In this document: positions 30,901 to 38,072 of the stretch, piece after piece | Position numbering within the stretch: the stretch's first letter is position 1 | How the letters are laid out: each line of letters begins with the position of its first letter | From: an uncultured Eubacteriales bacterium | GTDB taxonomy: Bacteria > Bacillota > Clostridia > Oscillospirales > Acutalibacteraceae | NCBI GenBank assembly: GCA_900316435.1 | Contig: ONCY01000006.1 | Coordinates: 1 to 38,072, forward strand | Direction of reading: 5' to 3' | Length of the DNA: 38,072 bases | Program-made: the position numbers and the translations under genes | The notes under the pieces: generated by a model | Told to the model about the DNA's origin: nothing | Database searches by the model: none | The model's input: the letters and a program-made list of their open reading frames with translations, nothing else

Positions 30901-32637
30901 ATGAAACGAAGCGGAATTCTTCTCAACGAAAAATACCGCAGTCTTCTTGTTGCGACTTTGGCAATGACTGCCTCCACCTACCTTGCAGGAATAGTAGACG
31001 GCATCATGGTAGGCAACATTTTAGGTACTGTCGAGCTGTATGCCGTTAACCTGACGGCATGTATCATCTTTCTACGCAGTATCCCCATAGCCATATCGAC
31101 CTACGGCGGCAACACGCTTTCGATTATCAGAAAAAGCAAGCGCGACCAAAAAGGCGCAGACACGGTATTTACCACATCTTTCTGGCTCGGCATACTCTCC
31201 ACAGTGGTCATTTCCGCTCTGGGTATAGCTTTTATTGTCCCCTCTGCAAATCTGCTCTCACAGGGGAACGATCAGATCACCGACCTGCTTATTCAATACC
31301 TTTTGCCGCTGTGGCTGCATACGCCGCTCGTCGCCGCAGTCAACCAAACGGCGGCTTATGCCCGTACCGACGGAATGCGCAAGCTGGCAACGGCGCTGCC
31401 CATAGTCGCCAATGTTATAAACCTGTCCTGCGATTATCTTTATATGGCCGTTTTCGGTTGGGGAATCGCGGGAGCAAGCTGGGCTACGCTTACAGGCTAC
31501 GCGGTCGGAACCGTTCTGACGCTGATATATTTCAAGTCCGGGAAGCGCACTGTTCACTTCACTAAGGAAGCGCTCAGCCGTCTAAAGGAGCTGGGCAAAA
31601 TCATCAGCATCGGTCTGCCCTCCGCGCTAATCTATGTGTGCAATTTCCTGCGCCTGTTCTTTACAAACGCAATTATCCTGTCCGCTACCGGCGTAGCGGG
31701 AGGAAAGATAGCGTCGGTTTCGTTCTCGCTCAACAGCCTTGCGTTTATCTTTGTTGAAGGGGCCTCGATGACGCTGCTCCCCATACTGGGCGCGCTTTAC
31801 GGTGAAAAGGACACCAACGGGCAAAAGCTCACGCTTCGGTACGGTATGCTCTTTACGCTTGGGCTCTCAACCATAGTGCTTATTATTTCCGAGCTGCTGC
31901 CAGTTCAGCTCGCGTCGCTTTACGGACTGACTGACCCGGCAATAACAGAAGTTTTTTCCGTCACATTCCGAATCTTCTCAATCAACGTGCCGATTCTTGC
32001 TGTCATATATGTCATGAGGTCGTTTTTCCAGGCGACAAATCAAAAGGGGCTTGCCAACCTTCTCGTTATGCTTGACGGCGTTATCACCATAATCCCGCTT
32101 ATGTACTGGTTCTCAAACTACGACATCTACTGGCTTTGGGTGTCATTCCCTGTTTCAAAGCTTTTAACGGTTATCATCACTTTTGCGGCAATGGTGATAA
32201 GCAAAAAGGTCAAGAAAAAGAAAAATCTCCTCGGCATCGAGGAGCAGGACGGCACCGCGCTGGACTTTTCCATCAAAAACGAGGTCTCCGAGGCAATCAA
32301 AGCAAGCGAGGAAGCAATGGCTTTCTGCAAAAAGCAGAATGTTCCGGAGAACGCGTGGAACGCGGTGGGCGTTGCGGTAGAGGAATTGTGCCACAATATA
32401 GCGGTATATGCAAAATCAGAATCATCAAGCATGGTCGATGTATGCGTGCGCGTGTTTGACGACAAGGTAAACGTGCGGCTCAGAGACAGCGGCCCCGAAT
32501 TTGACCCCACCGACTATATCGACAACAGCGGCAAAAAAATCACAGGACTTAAGCTTGTAAGGCTGCTCAGTTCCTTGGTCAACTACAACCGCATTCTCGG
32601 CTTTAACGTGACGAATGTAACCGTTTCTTATACATAA
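30901..32637 (+). CDS. MATE-family exporter fused to an RsbW-like HATPase domain
   Basis: A 578-aa fusion. Residues ~1-435 form a 12-helix MATE multidrug/toxin exporter (opening YRSLLVATLAMTASTYLAGI and DGIMVGNILG). After a Lys-rich linker, residues ~450-578 are a GHKL/HATPase_c_2 domain like the anti-sigma kinases RsbW and SpoIIAB, with an N-box (VAVEELCHNIAVYA, ~487-500), RDSGPEFDP (~525) and a glycine-poor lid (GKKITGLKLVRLL). It starts 12 bp after the NRPS with a GGGGG site, so it is the likely exporter of the product. The kinase-like domain could phosphorylate the STAS protein at the end of the operon. One continuous reading frame; no sign of frameshift. Confidence 0.88.
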   Translation: MKRSGILLNEKYRSLLVATLAMTASTYLAGIVDGIMVGNILGTVELYAVNLTACIIFLRSIPIAISTYGGNTLSIIRKSKRDQKGADTVFTTSFWLGILSTVVISALGIAFIVPSANLLSQGNDQITDLLIQYLLPLWLHTPLVAAVNQTAAYARTDGMRKLATALPIVANVINLSCDYLYMAVFGWGIAGASWATLTGYAVGTVLTLIYFKSGKRTVHFTKEALSRLKELGKIISIGLPSALIYVCNFLRLFFTNAIILSATGVAGGKIASVSFSLNSLAFIFVEGASMTLLPILGALYGEKDTNGQKLTLRYGMLFTLGLSTIVLIISELLPVQLASLYGLTDPAITEVFSVTFRIFSINVPILAVIYVMRSFFQATNQKGLANLLVMLDGVITIIPLMYWFSNYDIYWLWVSFPVSKLLTVIITFAAMVISKKVKKKKNLLGIEEQDGTALDFSIKNEVSEAIKASEEAMAFCKKQNVPENAWNAVGVAVEELCHNIAVYAKSESSSMVDVCVRVFDDKVNVRLRDSGPEFDPTDYIDNSGKKITGLKLVRLLSSLVNYNRILGFNVTNVTVSYT

Positions 32638-32641
32638 GATT

Positions 32642-34447
32642 ATGAAAAAACCAAAAACCGATTTTACTTTCAGGCGCCTTTCGCCCGACGCCGTAAAAAT
32701 GCTGCGCGAAACCGAAAGGCGCACAAATTTCATCTATACGCTCGTGTTAATGGCCGTTGATCTCGGCATAATACTGCACGCGCTTTTTCACGGGCATTCG
32801 GCTTTTATACGAGCTTTGTCAAACCTGCCTGTTTTTTTGACAACGGCGGCTATCATAGTAAACATCATCCTGCGCAAACGCACGCTGCCTGTTATCAAAT
32901 ATATCAACTTTGCGGTTATGCTGATTGCCGTTCTTGTTCTGTGTCTGGAACAGGATACGCTGTACATTTTGTTGTTTGTATTTCCTATCTTCATCAGTGT
33001 TTTTTACTTCAATCCACGCTATACCGTTATTACTTCGGCGGTTTCCTGGGTTATGCTTCAAATCGTGCTTTTCAACGGAATAAGCCTTAACGCCGCAAAA
33101 GTTGACGAGCTGTCGTATTCCGATGTTCCTTCGCTGATTTCAGACGCCTTTGACTTTTCAAAAATAAACGAGCTGTCGTTATGGGAATACAGGATCACTT
33201 CGCTTATTATCATCTCGGTTATTATGGGCGTGTGCGTGTATGTGTCCTTCAGCGGCAGAAGATTCTACCAAAAACAAGCTGAGCTTATCCGCAAAAACGC
33301 CTCCACTCAGATGGAGCTGAATTTAGCGCAGGGAATCCAAAAAGGAATTCTCGCGGGCAATTTTCCCGACACAAAATGCTGCGGCGTTTACGCCGACATG
33401 ACCCCTGCAGACGAGGTCGGCGGCGATTTTTACGACTGGTTCCCTGTTGATGAAACCCATCTGGCAATTGCGGTCGGCGACGTTTCGGGGCACGGCATAC
33501 CCGCTGCGATGTTTATGGCGCTGACAAAAACGCTTATCAAGGTGTATGCTCAGGGTAAGTTTTCACCCGAAAAGGTGCTGGAGCGCACAAACCGCTATCT
33601 GGTTCGGTCAAACCCCGAAAAGTTTTTTGTTACGGCATGGCTTGGGGTTCTGGATTTGTCTACAGGCAGCCTCTCGTACGCTAACGCGGGGCATAATTAT
33701 CCTGTCATCATCCGCGGCAACTCAGATCCCGAGTTTCTTAAGACAAAACCAAATTTCGTGCTTGGCAGGAAAAGGCTTGTAAAATATATGGAACACCGTG
33801 TAAAACTCACGCCCGGCGACAAGCTTGTTCTTTACACCGACGGCGTTACCGAAGCCAAGTCGCCCGAAGGCTTGTTTTTTGAGGACGACAGACTGCTCTC
33901 GGTTCTTAAGGCGGCGAAAAATATGAATCAAATTCAGATTGTGAAGGCTGTAAGAGAAAGCCTTGACGAGTTTGAGCACGGCACGGATCACTACGACGAC
34001 GCTACGATCCTCGCGCTGTATTATAAAGCAAAGCATACGCCGCCCGCACCCCAAAGCAAGGTGTTCCTTCTGAATAAAAACACCTTTGACGACGCCCTTG
34101 ACTATATAAAAGGATGCTGCGTCAAGGCTGGCTGCGACGACATGACGGTGAACAGTATAACGGTATCGTCATCGGAGATCCTTGCGAACATCGACTCTTA
34201 CGCCTATGAGGACGGCGGCGATGTTGAAATATTCTCAAAGTGCATACGCCGCCGAATGATAGTAGAGTTCAAGGACAGCGGCAGAGCCTTTAATCCGCTG
34301 CTTGTCAGCGAGCCCGACACAACGCTTAAGCTGAGCGAACGCAAGCCCGGAGGCTTGGGCGTTTTCATTGTGAAAAAGCTGATGACAGACGTAAGCTATG
34401 AGTACCGCGACGGTCACAATATTCTAAGAATCGAAAAGGAGTTTTAG
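32642..34447 (+). CDS. SpoIIE/RsbU-type PP2C phosphatase with N-terminal membrane region and C-terminal HATPase
   Basis: A 601-aa protein. Five or six hydrophobic segments fill ~35-200. A short helical linker (ELIRKNASTQMELNLAQGIQ) leads to a PPM serine phosphatase domain (~225-460) with all metal-site motifs: DEVGGDFYDW (~259), VGDVSGHGIPAAMF, YTDGVTEA and DDATILAL. The last ~130 residues are a second RsbW-like ATPase domain (EILANIDSYAY ~511, KDSGRAFNP ~543, KPGGLGVFIVKKL ~568) with a clear G2 box. In partner switching, such phosphatases dephosphorylate STAS proteins and HATPases rephosphorylate them. It starts 4 bp after the MATE-fusion stop without a good ribosome binding site, so it is translationally coupled. 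Confidence 0.9.
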   Translation: MKKPKTDFTFRRLSPDAVKMLRETERRTNFIYTLVLMAVDLGIILHALFHGHSAFIRALSNLPVFLTTAAIIVNIILRKRTLPVIKYINFAVMLIAVLVLCLEQDTLYILLFVFPIFISVFYFNPRYTVITSAVSWVMLQIVLFNGISLNAAKVDELSYSDVPSLISDAFDFSKINELSLWEYRITSLIIISVIMGVCVYVSFSGRRFYQKQAELIRKNASTQMELNLAQGIQKGILAGNFPDTKCCGVYADMTPADEVGGDFYDWFPVDETHLAIAVGDVSGHGIPAAMFMALTKTLIKVYAQGKFSPEKVLERTNRYLVRSNPEKFFVTAWLGVLDLSTGSLSYANAGHNYPVIIRGNSDPEFLKTKPNFVLGRKRLVKYMEHRVKLTPGDKLVLYTDGVTEAKSPEGLFFEDDRLLSVLKAAKNMNQIQIVKAVRESLDEFEHGTDHYDDATILALYYKAKHTPPAPQSKVFLLNKNTFDDALDYIKGCCVKAGCDDMTVNSITVSSSEILANIDSYAYEDGGDVEIFSKCIRRRMIVEFKDSGRAFNPLLVSEPDTTLKLSERKPGGLGVFIVKKLMTDVSYEYRDGHNILRIEKEF

Positions 34448-34456
34448 GAGGGATAT

Positions 34457-35629
34457 ATGAATCAGGTAAAAATATTGATAGCAGGCGATTTTCTCCCAAT
34501 GCCCTGCAACTACGAACTGTTTTCAAACGGAGATACCAGGGCGCTGTTCGGCGACAAGCTGTGCTCGCTTTTTGCCTCGGCGGACTGCCGCGTATGCAAT
34601 TTTGAGGGCTGCTTTACCGACAGCGACAGCCCGATTGAAAAGACGGGCCCAAATATCAAAGCGCCTGTATCCACAATCAGCGCCGTAAAAAAGCTCGGCA
34701 TAGATTACGCTACGCTCGGCAACACCCATTCAATGGACTACGGAAAGCAGGGCTATATTGACACCTGCAAAACGCTCAGCGACAACGGCATAGACTATTT
34801 CGGCTGGGGCGACAGCGCTTCCTCAATAAAAACCTGTCAGGAACTTTTAATAAACGGTATCAATATCACGCTATACAACGTTACCGAGCGGTTTGACAAC
34901 GCTCCCGGAGATGATTACCCGGGCGTAAACCTCTACGACGAATACCGCGTGTGCCGCGAGCTGAGCGGTCTTAAAGAACGGTGCGACTATTTAATCGTGT
35001 TCTATCACGGCGGAATTGAGGGCACCCATTACAACAGCGAAACAATGCGCAGACGGTTCCACCGAATGGCAGATAACGGCGCGGATATCGTTATATCACA
35101 GCACACCCACGCTATAGGAGAAGAGGAGTATTACAACGGAGCTTATTTCCTGTACGGTCAGGGCAATTTCTGCTTCCATTTCAGAAAGGATGTTACACCG
35201 CTTCTCAGCGAAGGTCTGGTGCTTGAGGCTGATTTTACAAAGGACGGCTTTACCGTAAAGCCGCACCGCGTACTGCGCACAGAACAGGGCTGCGTTTACG
35301 ACGAGGCTCAGGATTTAAGCGGTTTTTATGAACGCAGCAAAAAGCACAGCAAGCTGCTTGCTGGCGACGCTGAGGCAAAAGCTGAGTTTGAACAAAACTT
35401 CGGCAAGGACGCTAAAAACTGGCTGCTGCAGTTCCTTCTGACCTTCCGGGGAATTGATCCCGAGGTCGCCGAAAAGCGTAAGGAGCTGTCCCCCAAAGAA
35501 TTGTGCGATTATCTTCTCTCGCTTTATCCAAGGCCGTATTTAAATGCAATTTTGACATTTCTTCGCAACGAGGAACTCAACGAAATCGGACAACAGATCT
35601 TCAGCGATTTGCTGAAAGAAACAAAATAA
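34457..35629 (+). CDS. CapA family (poly-gamma-glutamate synthesis type) metallophosphatase-fold protein
   Basis: A 390-aa CapA/PgsA-like protein with a calcineurin-like fold: ILIAGDFLPM (metal Asp), CNFEGCFT, ATLGNTHSMDYG (Asn-His), FYHGGIEGTHYNS, ISQHTHAIGEEEYYNGAYFLYGQGNFCF. Known CapA proteins act at the membrane in capsule or poly-gamma-glutamate export, usually with an N-terminal helix; here there is no signal peptide or helix, so it is probably cytoplasmic. AGGAGG lies 5 bases before ATG 34457, 9 bp after the phosphatase gene. Its part in the cluster is unknown; a hydrolase or ligase acting on the NRPS product, or an editing enzyme, is speculation. Confidence 0.85.
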   Translation: MNQVKILIAGDFLPMPCNYELFSNGDTRALFGDKLCSLFASADCRVCNFEGCFTDSDSPIEKTGPNIKAPVSTISAVKKLGIDYATLGNTHSMDYGKQGYIDTCKTLSDNGIDYFGWGDSASSIKTCQELLINGINITLYNVTERFDNAPGDDYPGVNLYDEYRVCRELSGLKERCDYLIVFYHGGIEGTHYNSETMRRRFHRMADNGADIVISQHTHAIGEEEYYNGAYFLYGQGNFCFHFRKDVTPLLSEGLVLEADFTKDGFTVKPHRVLRTEQGCVYDEAQDLSGFYERSKKHSKLLAGDAEAKAEFEQNFGKDAKNWLLQFLLTFRGIDPEVAEKRKELSPKELCDYLLSLYPRPYLNAILTFLRNEELNEIGQQIFSDLLKETK

Positions 35630-35644
35630 AAAGGAGACACTACA

Positions 35645-35941
35645 ATGATTATTAAATGTTCTGAAAACAGCACAGGAGCGGTTATTGCGCCCGAGGGCAA
35701 GCTCGATCACGTCACAGTTGCCGAGTTTGAGGAAAAAGTAACGGAGCTTGGAGCAAGAAACGACTCTCTTACGCTCGATATGGCAGATGTGGAATACGTC
35801 AGCTCAGCGGCGCTCAGAGCAATTCTGAACGCAAACGACCTTATGGAAAACAAGGGCGGGCTAAAGCTTGTAAACGTCAACCAAAAAGTAATGGAAATTC
35901 TGAGGATTACGGGCTTTTCAGATTATCTTAATATTCAGTAA
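35645..35941 (+). CDS. STAS-domain anti-sigma factor antagonist
   Basis: A 98-aa single STAS domain of the SpoIIAA/RsbV type: IAPEGKLDHVTVAEFEEKV, LTLDMADVEYVSSAALRAIL, then GGLKLVNVNQKVMEIL and the C-terminal helix. The phosphorylatable serine is expected at Ser54 in VSSAAL; the residue before the pair is Val where SpoIIAA has Asp. AGGAG lies 8 bases before the ATG. It is the last gene of the NRPS operon, 15 bp after the CapA-like gene and before the terminator at 36027-36052. It is the natural substrate of the two HATPase domains and the phosphatase upstream. No sigma factor gene is in the window. Confidence 0.92.
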   Translation: MIIKCSENSTGAVIAPEGKLDHVTVAEFEEKVTELGARNDSLTLDMADVEYVSSAALRAILNANDLMENKGGLKLVNVNQKVMEILRITGFSDYLNIQ

Positions 35942-36026
35942 AACGTTCAAATGAGGCGGAGCCTGAGCGAATACCCCAAGCGTATTGTATCTGCAGCCAC
36001 CCGTATTTATACAAAGACTAACAAAC

Positions 36027-36052
36027 AGCAACAACGGGTTGCTTTTCATTTT
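36027..36052 (+). terminator. Terminator of the NRPS operon
   Basis: AGCAAC (36027-36032) and GTTGCT (36038-36043) with an AACGG loop, followed by TTTCATTTTG. A 6-bp stem with a T-rich tail is modest, but it is correctly placed between the STAS gene and the next promoter. Confidence 0.6.
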
Positions 36053-36062
36053 GTGGCGCATG

Positions 36063-36071
36063 TGCTACTAT
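36063..36071 (+). promoter_or_regulatory. Extended -10 promoter of the XRE regulator
   Basis: TGCTACTAT: a TG-N extended -10 element (36063-36071), with a weak TTTTCA about 17 bp upstream, 19 bp before ATG 36091. Confidence 0.45.
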
Positions 36072-36090
36072 TTAATCAGGAGGTGTTATT

Positions 36091-36855
36091 ATGGACACAA
36101 AAGACGTCTTATTTGAACTCAGAACAAAAAACGGTCTGTCGCAGGACGAGCTTGCCGAAAAGGTTTTTGTAACCCGTCAGGCGGTGTCGCGCTGGGAGAA
36201 CGGCGAAACAGTACCTAATACCGAAACGCTCAAGCTGCTGTCAAACCTGTTCAACGTTTCAATCAACACTCTGCTGGGCGCGCCGCGTCAGCTGATCTGC
36301 CAGTGCTGCGGAATGCCGCTCGAGGATGAGATAATCGGCAGAAACCGCGACGGAACGCTCAATGAGGACTATTGCAAGTGGTGCTATGCCGACGGAAACT
36401 ACACCTACAGCGACATGGACGACCTCATTAACGTCTGTATCCCCCACATGGTCAAAGAGGGCTTTTCCGAGGAGCAGGCGCGCGCGTATATGAAGGAAAT
36501 ACTGCCAAAACTCGACTACTGGAAAAAATACGAGGAGCTAAGCGACGACGGACAGTTTGAGAAATTCAAGCAAAAGCTGATTGAAGAAATCAACGCCCTT
36601 AACATCGAGGGCATGACAAAGGTTGAAAAGCTCAACGCGCTTGTCGGAAAGTACGTCAACCTTGAATACCCTCTTCCGAGCGGCGCTGCGGCAAAGTTTT
36701 TAAACGACGGCACAACCTATCTCGGCAATCAGCTTGAATCCGAGTTTGGAGGCGAGCGGTGCTTCGGCGTGCTTGCCAATATGGATTTTATCCTGATTTG
36801 CACCTACGGCACAGACGGTGCCGACCCCGAGCTTGTGCTCTACAAAAAAAGATAA
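36091..36855 (+). CDS. XRE-family regulator with zinc-ribbon domain
   Basis: A 254-aa protein. Residues ~5-65 are a Cro/CI-type helix-turn-helix (LRTKNGLSQDELAEKVFVTRQAVSRWENGETVPNTE...). Next comes a putative zinc-ribbon segment of the Zn_ribbon_12 type (CQCCGMPL at ~70, CKWCY at ~91, four cysteines). A helical and then alpha/beta C-terminal part of unknown role follows. AGGAGG lies 7 bases before ATG 36091. It is a single gene with its own promoter and terminator, just after the NRPS operon, and so is a possible but unproved local regulator. The domain combination is common in gut Clostridia. Confidence 0.85.
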   Translation: MDTKDVLFELRTKNGLSQDELAEKVFVTRQAVSRWENGETVPNTETLKLLSNLFNVSINTLLGAPRQLICQCCGMPLEDEIIGRNRDGTLNEDYCKWCYADGNYTYSDMDDLINVCIPHMVKEGFSEEQARAYMKEILPKLDYWKKYEELSDDGQFEKFKQKLIEEINALNIEGMTKVEKLNALVGKYVNLEYPLPSGAAAKFLNDGTTYLGNQLESEFGGERCFGVLANMDFILICTYGTDGADPELVLYKKR

Positions 36856-36865
36856 CATCTGATTC

Positions 36866-36907
36866 AATCAGGCGAGGAGCGATCCCGCCTGATTTTTGTT
36901 GCTTTTT
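36866..36907 (+). terminator. Terminator of the XRE regulator
   Basis: AATCAGGCG (36866-36874) pairs perfectly with CGCCTGATT (36886-36894), followed by TTTGTTGCTTTTTT. The end of the T tract supplies the -35 box of the next promoter. Confidence 0.85.
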
Positions 36908-36927
36908 TTATCAATGCGCTTTATAAT
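36899..36927 (+). promoter_or_regulatory. Promoter of the two-component system
   Basis: TTGCTT (36899-36904), 17-bp spacer, TATAAT (36922-36927), 20 bp before ATG 36948. The -35 box lies in the preceding terminator's T tract. Confidence 0.7.
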
Positions 36928-36947
36928 ATTTTTAAGGCGGTGATTGC

Positions 36948-37652
36948 ATGTTAAATAACCCTTATAACAAAATTCTGATAATCGACGACGACGTGGATTT
37001 GTCGTTCATAATATCCGATATGCTGGAAGACTACGGATACAAGGTAACCTGCGCCGAAACAGCCGACAATGCGTTTGAGCTGCTTGAGAGCAATACATAT
37101 CACCTGATTCTGCTCGACATAAACCTGCCCGGCTCCGACGGCTTTGAGATTTGCTCCGAGCTGAGAAGGACGTCAACCACTCCCGTAGTTTTTGCCAGCG
37201 CAAGAACAAGCGAAACCGACCGCGTAACAGGCTTTGATATAGGCGGAGACGATTATCTTCCGAAGCCCTATTCCATGAAGGAGCTGCTGTCGCGCGTAAA
37301 CGCGCTTATACGCCGCACCTACGGCTTTTCTCGGCAGGAGAGCATTGTGTCATTCGGCAGCATTTCGGTAAACCTTACCGCAAGAACCGTTACAAAAAAC
37401 GGCGCTGCCGTGTCATTATCGCTCAGGGAATTCGACCTGCTGTCATATCTTTGCCGCAACAAAAACAGAGCGATAGAAAAGGAAAAGCTTATTTCCGAGG
37501 TGTGGGGCGCGTTTTCAACGGTTGAGCCGTCAACGCTTACGGTGCATATCCGCTGGCTAAGAGAAAAGCTTGAGGACGACCCTGCTCATCCCGTATATAT
37601 TAAAACCAAGCACAGAGTAGGTTATATTTTGGAGGTGCCGAATGAAAAATAA
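36948..37652 (+). CDS. OmpR/PhoB-family response regulator
   Basis: A 234-aa transcription factor with an N-terminal receiver and a C-terminal winged helix. In the receiver, the acidic pocket is at Asp13-15 (IIDDDVD), the phosphoacceptor is Asp57 (LLDINLPGSDG) and the conserved Lys is in DYLPKPY. In the winged helix, LSLREFDLLSYLCRN, STVEPSTLTVHIRWLREKL and VYIKTKHRVGYIL are typical of OmpR DNA-binding domains. A GGCGG-type ribosome binding site precedes the ATG. Its last 11 bp overlap the histidine kinase gene, with which it pairs. The signal and targets are unknown. Confidence 0.94.
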   Translation: MLNNPYNKILIIDDDVDLSFIISDMLEDYGYKVTCAETADNAFELLESNTYHLILLDINLPGSDGFEICSELRRTSTTPVVFASARTSETDRVTGFDIGGDDYLPKPYSMKELLSRVNALIRRTYGFSRQESIVSFGSISVNLTARTVTKNGAAVSLSLREFDLLSYLCRNKNRAIEKEKLISEVWGAFSTVEPSTLTVHIRWLREKLEDDPAHPVYIKTKHRVGYILEVPNEK

Positions 37653-38072
37653 ACTTTTTATAGTAACCGCGGGCTTTGCGGCGGTTATTATAACAATAAC
37701 CTGTATCTTTTATTTTTCGGCGCCCTCAAACGACAATCAGGGCGAAAAATCAAGTCAGATTGTGGCGCTCAACGAAATAAGCCGCCTTGCCGAGTCAGGC
37801 GACACGGAGGCGGCTCAAGCCAAAATTGACGGGCTTCAAAACAGCATAAAATCTGCCGACGACGCCGTTCAAAACAACGATCAGGCGCTGCTTATTTGCG
37901 CTGTCTGCCTTGTGTTTCTGCTGGCGGTCACGCTGTATATATATTTTGCGGTGCTGCGCCCGTTCAACAAACTGAAAAGCTTTGCTGACAAAATCGCTCA
38001 GGGCAATTTTGACATTCCGCTCAAATACGAGCGCTCAAACTATTTCGGAAAATTCACCTGGGCTTTTGACAG
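37642..38072 (+). CDS. Sensor histidine kinase (5' part only)
   Basis: The frame opens at ATG 37642, with GGAGG six bases upstream inside the response-regulator gene, and runs off the window. The 143 visible codons show a first membrane helix (LFIVTAGFAAVIITITCIFY), a short ~80-residue extracytoplasmic segment rich in Asn, Asp and Gln with coiled-coil character, a second helix (ALLICAVCLVFLLAVTLYIY) and the start of a HAMP-like linker (LRPFNKLKSFADKIAQGNFD). The kinase core lies outside. The pairing with the OmpR-type regulator and this topology make a histidine kinase very likely. The short extracellular part suggests membrane or simple ligand sensing. Confidence 0.82.
   Translation, partial: MKNKLFIVTAGFAAVIITITCIFYFSAPSNDNQGEKSSQIVALNEISRLAESGDTEAAQAKIDGLQNSIKSADDAVQNNDQALLICAVCLVFLLAVTLYIYFAVLRPFNKLKSFADKIAQGNFDIPLKYERSNYFGKFTWAFD

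Noticed and set aside
1-38072. tRNA, rRNA, CRISPR arrays, transposase genes, prophage or attachment sites
   Set aside because: Read through for these and saw none; a tRNA or Rfam scan would be needed to exclude small RNAs fully.

Overview
The window looks like a chromosomal segment of a Gram-positive, anaerobic, endospore-forming Clostridia member, most likely an Oscillospirales/Ruminococcaceae-type gut bacterium. The signs are pyruvate formate-lyase with its activase, an alpha/beta-type small acid-soluble spore protein, an LCP cell-wall ligase, a BspA-like secreted protein, strong AGGAGG ribosome binding sites and sigma-A type promoters. The species cannot be fixed from the sequence. I see no rRNA, tRNA, CRISPR array or transposase gene.

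Layout. (1) 1-2605, minus: pflA then pflB (the 3' end of pflB lies outside the window). (2) 2759-10200, minus: an envelope-type operon (YfhO-like membrane protein, PepV-like dipeptidase, DUF975 membrane protein, GT2 glycosyltransferase, DUF1624 acyltransferase, LicD), ending at a clear terminator in which the pflA promoter is embedded. (3) 10441-14434: YfbR-like 5'-deoxynucleotidase, LCP ligase, a vWA protein on the minus strand, and a CDF metal transporter with a long, structured, terminator-bearing leader. (4) 14579-18838, plus: a secreted LRR protein, a 39-codon peptide, a PqqD-like protein and a PF14907-type nucleotidyltransferase, which together look like a peptide-modification (RiPP-like) locus. 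(5) 18892-24745: spore protein, an SPL-type radical SAM / tocopherol-cyclase-like / endonuclease IV operon, a palindromic MITE-like repeat, an HdeD-like protein and a CPA1 antiporter. (6) 24887-36050, plus: one tight operon of a two-module NRPS (A-T-C-A-T-reductase), a MATE exporter fused to an RsbW-like ATPase, a SpoIIE-type phosphatase fused to a second RsbW-like ATPase, a CapA-family protein and a STAS anti-sigma-factor antagonist. (7) 36091-38072: an XRE/zinc-ribbon regulator and a two-component system, the kinase cut by the window end.

The most interesting system is region 6. A peptide synthetase with reductive release, which predicts an aldehyde or a product derived from one, shares a transcript with every part of a partner-switching circuit: two kinase-like ATPase domains, one phosphatase and one STAS protein. 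One of the ATPase domains is covalently joined to the likely exporter. The first adenylation domain also lacks the aspartate that normally binds the alpha-amino group, so the product may be capped with an acid other than an alpha-amino acid. The second candidate system is the micropeptide/PqqD/nucleotidyltransferase locus, which has a good promoter buried in the end of the micropeptide gene.
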